In this document: positions 39,979 to 49,008 of the stretch, in pieces | How positions within the stretch are numbered: position 1 is the stretch's first letter | How the letters are laid out: each line of letters opens with the position of its first letter | Origin: Agarophyton chilense | Lineage: Eukaryota > Rhodophyta > Florideophyceae > Gracilariales > Gracilariaceae | Direction of reading: 5' to 3' | Assembly (NCBI GenBank): GCA_030374765.1 | Contig: JARGXX010000027.1 | Location: forward strand, 1-64,000 | DNA: 64,000 nucleotides | Position numbers and translations under genes: made by a program | Notes under the pieces: generated by a model | What the model was told of the DNA's origin: nothing | The model's database searches: none | The model's input: the letters and a program-made list of their open reading frames with translations, nothing else

Positions 39979-41082
39979 ATGGTCTTCATCATCACCGCCA
40001 ACTACACCGATGCGCCCACTGCCGCCGCCATCCTCCCTGGCGCCGCCAACCCTGTGCAGTGTGCCGCGCCCCCGACCAATCCGACCCTCAGCGCTACCGC
40101 CCCCCCCTCCGACACCGCCGCCCACGCCACCACCCTCGCCGAGAAGCTCCACATCTGCCACTATTACGCCGGTCTCAACCAAGCCTCGTCCACCGCCACC
40201 TTCAACAACCTCTACCGCAACATGCGACTCGACCACACCCCGCACAACTGCTCCACCACCTCCTCGCCCACCCCCGACGCCCCGCTGTCGCCGCCGACCA
40301 CGCCCGCGTGCACCCCCGCCACCAATCCGCCCACCGCCTGCCAGCCCTCCGCCCCATCATCCCCCGACGCCCACCTGGCCGCCGTCTTTGACACCGTCTC
40401 TTACAACGGCGTCAAGCCCACTTCTGTCGCTCATCTCATGCAATTGCGCGCATTGCAGGCCGCCCACTTGCACCACCGTCAGCTTCCCAACCACCACAAA
40501 CTCCACATTCATGATCAACACCAGCTCCAGTACATCACCACTCTGCAACACGCCCGTTCCAAACTCCGCCAAGCCATGCGCGCCCGCATTCGCCAAGCAA
40601 TTAAGCTCGGCTGTATTAAGCCTCACGCCTTACAAAAGCGCTCCAACGCCTCCACCTCCTCCCCATCATCAGCATTGTCAGCAGCAGCAAAGTCCAAGCA
40701 CTCAGTCGCTAAAACCGCCGCTACCGCTGCCGCTACCGCTGCCGCTACCACCGCCGCTACCACCGCCGCTACCACCGCCGCTACCACCGCCGCTACCACC
40801 CGAGCGGCTCGCGTTTCTCGCACCTTGTCGGTCGCCGCACCGTCCGACATGTCGCTTGAACAACGAGTACACCGTCTTTTTAGAGCCCACAAGTTTATGC
40901 TACGCGAGTCGGAAGACATACTGGCCCAGATGCATGTGGCTTGTGACACTGCTATATCTCCCATTGTATCTGATGATGACATGGATCACGACAAGAATGG
41001 AGGCACGGGCGGAGGAAATGGAATTTCGCCCCGTTCTAATGCGGTTGCTAGTAATTGCGCCGTCGTTAACGTTGCCAATTAA
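39979..41082 (+). CDS. Unrecognised low-complexity protein
   Basis: 367 residues from the ATG at 39979, which follows a T/C-rich leader. Thr/Pro/Ala-rich in the first half, then a His/Gln-rich helical region (LMQLRALQAAHLHHRQLPNHH...LRQAMRARIRQAIKLG). An Ala/Thr repeat from gctaccaccgcc units (40718-40800) comes next, followed by a compact segment SLEQRVHRLFRAHKFMLRES and an Asp-rich piece (SDDDMDHDKN). A longer overlapping frame (39674-41437) exists, but its composition is Pro/Ser/Cys without structure, so I chose this one. No signal peptide or membrane segment. Family not recognised. Confidence 0.45.
   Translation: MVFIITANYTDAPTAAAILPGAANPVQCAAPPTNPTLSATAPPSDTAAHATTLAEKLHICHYYAGLNQASSTATFNNLYRNMRLDHTPHNCSTTSSPTPDAPLSPPTTPACTPATNPPTACQPSAPSSPDAHLAAVFDTVSYNGVKPTSVAHLMQLRALQAAHLHHRQLPNHHKLHIHDQHQLQYITTLQHARSKLRQAMRARIRQAIKLGCIKPHALQKRSNASTSSPSSALSAAAKSKHSVAKTAATAAATAAATTAATTAATTAATTAATTRAARVSRTLSVAAPSDMSLEQRVHRLFRAHKFMLRESEDILAQMHVACDTAISPIVSDDDMDHDKNGGTGGGNGISPRSNAVASNCAVVNVAN
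40718..40800 (+). repeat. 12-bp coding repeat gctaccaccgcc
   Basis: About six units in frame as Ala-Thr-Thr-Ala inside the unrecognised protein. Confidence 0.8.
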
Positions 41083-43276
41083 TCGCACCCATGTGCCCAA
41101 GCTTCGCTCCAACCACCGCCAACTGCGAGCTCATTGCGTTTTCGCACTGTTGCGTGCTTGTGCAAGCTCTTGTTCCGTCTTCAGGTTTCATCCCCGCTCT
41201 ACATTGTATGCGTTATCGTATCGAGATGGCTCAAACGTCCACTTTCGGCGTTCGTGCTATTTTTCTAGTCTTCTATGCTTGTTATGTGCTTTCAGCATTG
41301 GTGTGGTGCCAATGCTCTGCGTTACTTGTGCTTGTTCGACCTATATGTTCTTTCAGTATGTGCTGCTTTCACGTACAAACTGTGCTTGTCTCTCTCGACA
41401 AGTACACGCCGTTGTAAACATGTCGGACCATTGTTAAGATCTGTCTTTGCTCCTCAACTATCCATCGACGCTTGGCCGCGGAACAAATCATGTGCCGCTC
41501 TGCGACGATCCCGTTCAATTCTCTCAACCACCTGCCACTCTCCCTCTATACTGCTAACTGCGAATACCGCAAGCTACAAGCGCCCACTGTTGTTCGCTCA
41601 GTGCTCCTCTCTCCCGCTCAGTTTCATGCTGCGCATCCCTGTGTTATCCGCTCCTTTGCCCGCACGTCTCTCCTCTGCTCTCAAGCCACAGATGGCAGGA
41701 AATCCCTTTCCTGCTGGAACAAGGCCTCTGAATCACTCTATTTGCTCGCTGCACACCCAACTCCCAAAAGGACTGATGACGACACTCTTGTGCCTTGTTA
41801 CTGTTCACACGCCCCGAGTGTCCCGTCCTTCGCGACCTGCCATGCTTCTCGCGTCGCACGCCACGCAGTGGCAGTCACATGCCCGAGAAACAATGACTGA
41901 CAGAAATGTTTTTACTCGGCGCAAAACTCACGTTACTCGTCCACGCGATTTTTAGCCACCCCTGTAGGTCTCTACCTTACTTATACCCATCGCACATGCC
42001 ATCAAACCCTTTTACTGTGCTGACTACGCTAGATGTCTGATGATTAGCTGACGAGCTAGATATGCTGTTTGGTTCTGACTTACATCGCCGCGGAGAACAT
42101 CTAGTTCTACGCCGTCCACGCTCGGATGTACCTCTCAACATTTCGCATGATATCATAAAAGTCCTCACTGACTAATGATTTCATGAGTAATGGCGAGAGA
42201 TATACCCGAACGGTCACAAAGTCCTCTCTCCCTAGCTACGAAGGGTAGCTAGCTCGGACAGAAAAGATAAAGTGACATATGGCGCATATTCCACATACTG
42301 TAGATGTAGATACACGTCTCGCTGAAGAGTGACACAGTGAGACACAAAAACCTACTAGTCGAGTAAGTTCCGCCCGTATCAAGTTACTCCAGATGGCGAG
42401 CGACTTCCATTCCGATTTTGCTCTTGGGCCAGCAAAGGACACCGACAGTTAGCAACTGGTGTAAACGCGCCCTGTCCGAGCTCACCCCCGAGTTTGCGGG
42501 TGATATGGAAGATACGAACGCACCTCGTACCTTCGGGCCGAGAGTGCGTCAGGTCTTTGGCCCATGCCCGCAGTTTCAGATATTGCATCCCATACGTGGG
42601 ACAAGATACGTGTGGCTTCCTAACGGCTGTTGCTAAAAGAACGTCAAAGCAGCCTTATACTCTCTGTAAGAAGTAAACCACGCAATAGATTTTCAGTTTC
42701 CTTGGCAAATCCTGCAACACGCCGGAGTCAGATTCCACTTCACGAATCCCGAAGATGTCGATAGGCTGAACATATCCAAGCCGATGACAACGGACAGTAC
42801 AAGATTGGGGGGGGGGGGGGGGGGGTTGCACATGGAGTGCTGAGCTGGCCGATGAGCTTGCATACCAAGCACCTAAACACAGCCAAGCTTCACGTGAGCG
42901 TTGATGGAACGATCCGTTCTCGTGCAAATGGGTTGTACTGCTAGACAACACACATGATATCAACTGCGCCACGAGCTCTCCGGTGATTGGGATAAACACG
43001 CTGTCTGGATTATCGAACAGACAACACGAAGAAGTTTCTCACCCGCACACCGGTGCTGAGCTGGCCGTTACAACTCCGAAAGCATATTTGACCAGCGCAA
43101 CTGAACTTTACGGCGACAGCGAGTCCCGTCAGACAATAAAAAGTTGTTTATATCCTTTAGAGTGATGTGGACGAGTTTCATGTTCTCATATCCGACAGCC
43201 TTTGATGCAGGGCTTCACACCATCCTTGTTTGCACTTATCCTCAAATGACTTCTTAGTTATCAGCGACAATTTCTT
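41083..43276. other. Intergenic, 2.2 kb
   Basis: No protein-like ORF. A hairpin with perfect 8-bp arms (ctagctac / gtagctag, loop gaagg) lies at 42232-42252, and a 19-G homopolymer at 42807-42825. Confidence 0.5.
42232..42252. repeat. Small hairpin ctagctac-gaagg-gtagctag
   Basis: Arms 42232-42239 and 42245-42252 with a 5-nt loop. Related to the hairpin at 13214-13255. Confidence 0.6.
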
Positions 43277-45432
43277 GTAAGACAGTGACCAGCGCAGACA
43301 TCTTTCGTCCCAATGTTACATTTTCTTCATTGATCGCTCCTAGTCAGACTACTGATTCCGTTTCACAACTGTACATCTCTTTCCCTGTAAGACAGTGAAG
43401 GATGACTCGAATTGGGACTTTTGTGATTCCCAACTTGTGAAAAGAAAACAGGCGCCTGATTACGAGAGACGCAACGAAATTCGTGTGAATCGGTATCGAG
43501 CTTTGCAATTGTTTCGAAGAATAACAACGTCAAATGCCCGTGAAATACCAATATACCCCAACACACGCGGAAATGAACATCGGACGAGAACAAGGAGATG
43601 AGTGTTGTTGGAGAAGGCGCAAGTCAAAGGACCAGCGTAGAAACCCTTCGTTCCACTGTTTCATTTTCTTCATTGATCGCTCCTAGTCAGATTACTGATT
43701 CCGTTTCACAACTGTACATCTCTTTCCCTGTAAGACAGTGAAGGATGACTCGAATTGGGACTTTTGTGATTCCCAACTTGTGAAGAGAAAACAGTCACCT
43801 GATTACGAGAGACGCAACGCAATTCGTGTGAATCGGTATCGAGCTTTGCAATTGTTTCGAAGAATAACAACGTCAAAGCCCCGTGAAATACCCATATACC
43901 CCAACACGCGCGGAAATGAACATCGGACAAGAACAAGGAGATGAGTGTTGTTGGAGAAGGCGCAAGTCAAAGGACCAGCGTAGACACCCTTCGTCCCACT
44001 GTTGCATTTTCTTCGTTGATCGCTCCTAGTCAGACTACTGATTCCGTTTCACAACTGTACATCTCTTTCCCTGTAAGACAGTGAAGGATGACTCGAATTG
44101 GGACTTTTGTGATTCCCAACTTATGAAACGAAAACAGCCGATTGATTACGAGAGACGCAACGAAATTCGTGCGAATCGGTATCGAGCTTTGCAATTGTTT
44201 CGAAGAATAACAACGTCAAAGCCCCGTGAAATACCCATATACCCCAACACGCGCGGAAATGAACATCGGACAAGAACAAGGAGATGAGTGTTGTTGGAGA
44301 AGGCGCAAGTCAAAGGACCAGCGTAGACACCCTTCGTCCCACTGTTGCATTTTCTTCGTTGATCGCTCCTAGTCAGACTACTGATTCCGTTTCACAACTG
44401 TACATCTCTTTCCCTGTAAGACAGTGAAGGATGACTCGAATTGGGACTTTTGTGATTCCCAACTTATGAAACGAAAACAGCCGATTGATTACGAGAGACG
44501 CAACGAAATTCGTGCGAATCGGTATCGAGCTTTGCAATTGTTTCGAAGAATAACAACGTCAAAGCCCGTGAAATACCAATATACCCCAACACGCGCGGAA
44601 ATGAACATCGGACAAGAACAAGGAGATGAGTGTTGTTGGAGAAGGCGCAAGTCAAAGGACCAGCGTAGACACCCTTCGTCCCACTGTTGCATTTTCTTCG
44701 TTGATCGCTCCTAGTCAGACTACTGATTCCGTTTCACAACTGTACATCTCTTTCCCTGTAAGACAGTGAAGGATGACTCGAATTGGGACTTTTGTGATTC
44801 CCAACTTATGAAACGAAAACAGCCGATTGATTACGAGAGACGCAACGAAATTCGTGTGAATCGGTATCGAGCTTTGCAATTGTTTCGAAGAATAACAACG
44901 TCAAAGCCCGTGAAATACCAATATACCCCAACACACGCGGAAATGAACATCGGACAAGAACAAGGAGATGAGTGTTGTTGGAGAAGGCGCAAGTCAAAGG
45001 ACCAGCGTAGACACCCTTCGTCCCACTGTTGCATTTTCTTCATTGATCGCTCCTAGTCAGATTACTGATTCCGTTTCACAACTGTACATCTCTTTCCCTG
45101 TAAGACAGTGAAGGATGACTCGAATTGGGACTTTTGTGATTCCCAACTTGTGAAAAGAAAACAGTCACCTGATTACGAGAGACGCAACGAAATTCGTGCG
45201 AATCGGTATCGAGCTTTGCAATTGTTTCGAAGAATAACAACGTCAAAGCCCCGTGAAATACCCATATACCCCAACACGCGCGGAAATGAACATCGGACAA
45301 GAACAAGGAGATGAGTGTTGTTGGAGAAGGCGCAAGTCAAAGGACCAGCGCAGACAACTTTCGTCCCACTGTTGCATTTTCTTCATTGATCGCTCCTAGT
45401 CAGATTACTGATTTCGTTTCACAACTGTACAT
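43277..45432. repeat. Satellite array: six tandem 342/343-bp units
   Basis: The landmark gtgaaggatgactcgaattg recurs at 43395, 43738, 44081, 44424, 44766 and 45108, i.e. steps of 343, 343, 343, 342 and 342 bp. Units differ by scattered substitutions and a one-base deletion in a CCCC run shared by units 4 and 5. A rearranged partial unit at the left edge (gtaagacagtgaccagcg near 43279) joins two distant parts of the monomer. At the right edge the repeat breaks off at about 45432. Each monomer has a 68-codon frame without an in-frame ATG, so I read it as non-coding. Confidence 0.93.
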
Positions 45433-45610
45433 CTTTACGAAAACCAGGACCGACTCGCTGTCGATGGCGGGAATGTTTGAGAGCCCCGCTCGGAGAGTAC
45501 GCTCTCTATTTAAACTAATTTAGCGGGTGTGACGTAATCACCACCAAGTGGTCGTGATGTCGAAGCGGGTGCCACTATATTACAATTCTTGCGTGGCGAT
45601 GCTTCTCGCT

Positions 45611-47416
45611 TCATCTCTTGCCAGCAATTCGCTCAGCGCCAGTTAACCACGCCATAGCAGACGAGCACCCGACAGAATCCACACACATCCCAACGGCAAC
45701 ATAGGCACCATTCACTCTCAAGTCATCGACGTCCGCCAGTCCTCTATCGCCCAGCAAAGCGTGCTGCATAAGCCGTGACATGCCTCCTCTCTGTTCACTC
45801 TGAGCCACAATTTCAACACGCTCCTGACTAACATCCCGCATACTACTCTGAACACTCCACAGCTTAGTAGCGTTAGATCCCAACACATGATACGCCTTCA
45901 CACGTGCCCTGCGCTGTGACATGGGTAGTGTGGAGAGTTCATCCGCCGAGATTGTTACCCGCTGCACAATAAGTGCCGCGTCCTCAATACCGGCAAATGG
46001 CGCCTCGTAACGACGCGCCAGTTCAGTGTTCAGCGCGAGGTCAGGTCCGATGGACATGCATTGGGCAACTGCGGATGGACAAATTGCAGGATCACCTTGT
46101 GTTCTCCCACTGTGGCACACGTTTCTTTTACCAAACAAAGCATCATATCGGGCACTGTGCACGTCCCAGCCGTCCTCCTGCTCGCTAGCGCTTTGTCGCA
46201 ACGCCTGAATTCTATGCTGAATCTGTTGGGCACCAAGAGTTTGTAAAGCAGTTGTACCTGGAGCTCCGACACGTTCGAGAAGGTTCGCCAGATGATGATA
46301 GTCGCCATCATACTGCCAACGCCCATCGCTAAGCAAGTGAATTTCCAGTGTTGGAACCTCTGCATCAAACGCAGCTTTTCTCATCTGCAGTTGCATTGGT
46401 TTGGCACCCATCACATGACGTTTTGTAAAGGGGGTTTTGGTGGCACAGATCATATGAATCGCACCCTCCAAGGCAGCTATACGGGCAGTTTCGACAGAAA
46501 AGTGAGACGCAACACTGACAAAATCTGTCTCTCTAAATGGCTGCGCAAGTTGATGGTGGCTGCGAATAGCGACGGCAGAATGGAAAAGGTCGTGTTCACG
46601 CCTCTCGGCATGTACAGGTTCCAAATCCAGTATCTCACATTGCACAGGTTCGAAACAGTGAATTGGAAGCATGGGGGAACGCCCTGTTCTCTTTCGGTTA
46701 GACACAAAGGACACTTGCTGTTTGAGCAAAGCAGCCAGCTCCCTAGCGAGCGAGTCTTGAAACTGGGGGATTTCCATATTAGCACGTTGCACCATTTGCA
46801 CATCGTGCAACAAAGAATGGCGTACAAAAGAGTGAGCCGGCGGTAGGGCAGAATCAAGGTATATGGCAGCTGCAACTGCCTCGTAGGCGTTTGCTAGGGC
46901 GTTGATATCGGTATTGCAGGTCAAGCCGGTGGCATAATCTACGCCGCTGTGATCCATACGACGGCGATGTGCCTCTGGAGGCAGCGGTTTCTCCCACCTC
47001 AACAAGGATTGAATACCAATACGTCTCGCAACATGGGCCATACCGCGATTTCCAACCAAAGCGCGAAGCAAAGCAGATGGCGTGGGGTGTTGCGCAAACT
47101 GAGCATGCTGCGAACAAGGATCGGTTGTTTGCCATCTCAACAACTGTAAAGCGACGGCGGTGCCGACGACACGATCTCCCAAGAGCTCAAGAACGTTGGG
47201 GCCAAGCGATCTTTTTTTGAGATTCAAAATGCGTTCCGCCCAGTTTGAAATGCTAGGATGCGTGAGGGCGCGCAACAAAAGCGGCCAGTTTTGGAAGGTG
47301 TTGACATGCCAGTCTCGGAGAACGGCACGGAGATGGAGGACATCAGCGTCAGTTGCTTGCATAACCTGGCTGACATGGACATCGGCGATGCGTCGAATTC
47401 CGAGAGCCGAACGCAT
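45611..47416 (-). CDS. RNase III-fold protein, possibly organellar
   Basis: 601 residues from the first ATG in frame (47416); upstream the frame is open to about 47690 but without an ATG. The RNase III domain lies at ~40-205: LLLRALTHPS (helix 1), NVLELLGDRVVGTAVALQLL (~75-94, matching the signature NERLEFLGDxVL, with Glu77 and Asp81 kept) and INALANAYEAVAAAIYLDSALP (~171-192). In the last element the second catalytic Asp is replaced by Asn (176), while the following Glu179 is kept. The C-terminal ~390 residues are unlike a standard dsRNA-binding domain. Related proteins with altered catalytic residues act in organelle ribosomes or intron splicing (mL44, RNC1), and this one may too (inference). 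The N-terminus has few acidic residues and could be a transit peptide. Confidence 0.7.
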   Translation of the reverse strand: MRSALGIRRIADVHVSQVMQATDADVLHLRAVLRDWHVNTFQNWPLLLRALTHPSISNWAERILNLKKRSLGPNVLELLGDRVVGTAVALQLLRWQTTDPCSQHAQFAQHPTPSALLRALVGNRGMAHVARRIGIQSLLRWEKPLPPEAHRRRMDHSGVDYATGLTCNTDINALANAYEAVAAAIYLDSALPPAHSFVRHSLLHDVQMVQRANMEIPQFQDSLARELAALLKQQVSFVSNRKRTGRSPMLPIHCFEPVQCEILDLEPVHAERREHDLFHSAVAIRSHHQLAQPFRETDFVSVASHFSVETARIAALEGAIHMICATKTPFTKRHVMGAKPMQLQMRKAAFDAEVPTLEIHLLSDGRWQYDGDYHHLANLLERVGAPGTTALQTLGAQQIQHRIQALRQSASEQEDGWDVHSARYDALFGKRNVCHSGRTQGDPAICPSAVAQCMSIGPDLALNTELARRYEAPFAGIEDAALIVQRVTISADELSTLPMSQRRARVKAYHVLGSNATKLWSVQSSMRDVSQERVEIVAQSEQRGGMSRLMQHALLGDRGLADVDDLRVNGAYVAVGMCVDSVGCSSAMAWLTGAERIAGKR

Positions 47417-47863
47417 GCTGCAGACGGTGGCGATGACGAGAGTGCGCAGTTCGGCTGCCGGCTCGTGTGGTGGTTGGTGGTGTGAGAACGGGCGGAGCGC
47501 AGCTTTGGTGTGTGCAAACGGGGGAGGGAGAGCGAAAGCGACATGAACGCTTCGACGGCTTACACGTGTGTTGGTTGTAACATGTTTCACACGTGGGACG
47601 TGGCTACCAAGGCTGACAAAGGTGTGTGTGTCTGTGGATTGGACAGTGTCCAGGGGAAGGGTGGTAGACAGACGGTAGTAGCGCTATTGTACATAGGTTG
47701 GTGAACTTTTCGATACATATGAATGTGAGCGCAGTAGATTGGTAGTAAGTTATCCAGCAGACGACTGGCGACGACGTGGTCCAACGCCAAAAGCAAAAAG
47801 CTGCAAAAGAGGTGCTCCTCTCTCCACTGATGGGTATATACGAACGGTATATACGAACGGTAT
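47417..47863. other. Intergenic target region of the retrotransposon
   Basis: Upstream of the RNase III-like gene. Ends in a short direct repeat (tatacgaacggta twice, about 47838-47863), in which the retrotransposon inserted. Confidence 0.5.
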
Positions 47864-49008
47864 TGTGGGTCGCGGAACGTGTGGAATGTTCCGGCACTGC
47901 TGTAACACACGTGTAGGATGTGCCAGCAGCGCCGGGAGTTCCTACATCTTTGTTGACGCCGACGTTGCAGTGGTATTCTGGTGATGTCAGGCGTAGTTGT
48001 TACATTTTAATTGGTTAGTGTGCTGCTGTACTGGCTTCTAGAAGCCAATAGAGTAACCTAGAAGCACACCGTAGTAATAAGTGAGTATCAATGCGTTGCA
48101 GCCCATTCTGTGGGTTCTAGATCTCTATAAAAGGGCCTCTGAAGTCTCCGAACACCATCTCGGACGACCTCAAGCCAACAAACACCCAATTCAACTATTT
48201 CCTTTGGCTTCGAGCCCTTCAACTATAACAAAAGGTGAGGCGTTTGCCGCCTAGGGTCCAGTGAGGCGCTTGCCGCTGGAGGAGCAACCCTATAATTATC
48301 TAAAATCGGTGAGGCGTTTGCCGCCGTATAGAGGACCAGTGAGGCGTTTGCCGCTGGAAGGTGCACCCTCTATCAGCCCACTGTACCGGTTGAAGCGCCT
48401 TTGGCGTGGACGGGAGACGGCTTGTGTGTACCAACGGTACTGCGTCTGGCAAGGGGTCCCCCACAGAGTGAAAAGCCTGTGTCGGTCGGTAAGACCTGGA
48501 GGATTCCTGGGATTCAGTACTGGACGGGAAGCTGCCGCAAGTGGTGCCGCGTAACCTTTCCTGCAAAAGGCCAGCTTGGGTATATGAGTGAAGGCATATC
48601 TCGCTGTCATTAGCTCTCCTCGGGAAGCCTTGTAGGGATTGTATACGCGTGCTTCTGGTTGGCGCAGAAGTACGTAGGCTGCAGAATCGTCTCACATCCG
48701 GAGTGTCTTATCGGAAGTCGGGAGTCTGACTCCTAGTGACCATTGACATAAGTCTTTCGTTGCGTATCGTCCTAAGAAGATTTTGGAGAATTATCGCTAG
48801 GTTGAGCTTCGTTCTCCCCTTGTTATTTTATCTATTTTTATCTGACGGGTTGAGTATTCTCCCTGTCTTGCCGTTCTACTTATCTCTTTGCGAAACCGAA
48901 CTACACTTATCTGTACGGGCCTTTTTTTGGCTACGAGGGACTCCCATTTACATTGACTTTTACTGTCAAGTTGGCCCACCGCGTCACACTCCCAAGATGG
49001 CGCCCACA
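47864..49008 (+). repeat. 5' LTR
   Basis: TG...CA, 1145 bp. TATA box tataaaag at 48126-48133, so U3 is about 290 bp and R-U5 is unusually long (about 850 bp). Four copies of gtgaggcg(t/c)ttgccgc lie at 48235-48250, 48261-48276, 48309-48324 and 48339-48354. The last 12 bases contain the gag start codon. Confidence 0.96.
48126..48133 (+). promoter_or_regulatory. TATA box of the 5' LTR
   Basis: tataaaag in ctctataaaagggcc, about 260 bp into the LTR. The same site is at 53884-53891 in the 3' LTR. Confidence 0.8.

Noticed and set aside
39674-41437. 587-codon frame overlapping the unrecognised protein
   Set aside because: Pro/Ser/Cys-rich composition with no ordered segment; the 39979 frame has more plausible helices and a good ATG context.
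43395-45314. Six tandem 68-96-codon ORFs (KDDSNWDFCDSQL...)
   Set aside because: No in-frame ATG (the first codon would be GTG), stop codons recur each unit and a one-base deletion in some units shifts the frame. Better explained as satellite DNA.
48261-48695. ORFs of 70-131 codons in the LTR (also at 54019-54453)
   Set aside because: Present in both LTRs by duplication, with no protein features; they are readings of the structured leader.
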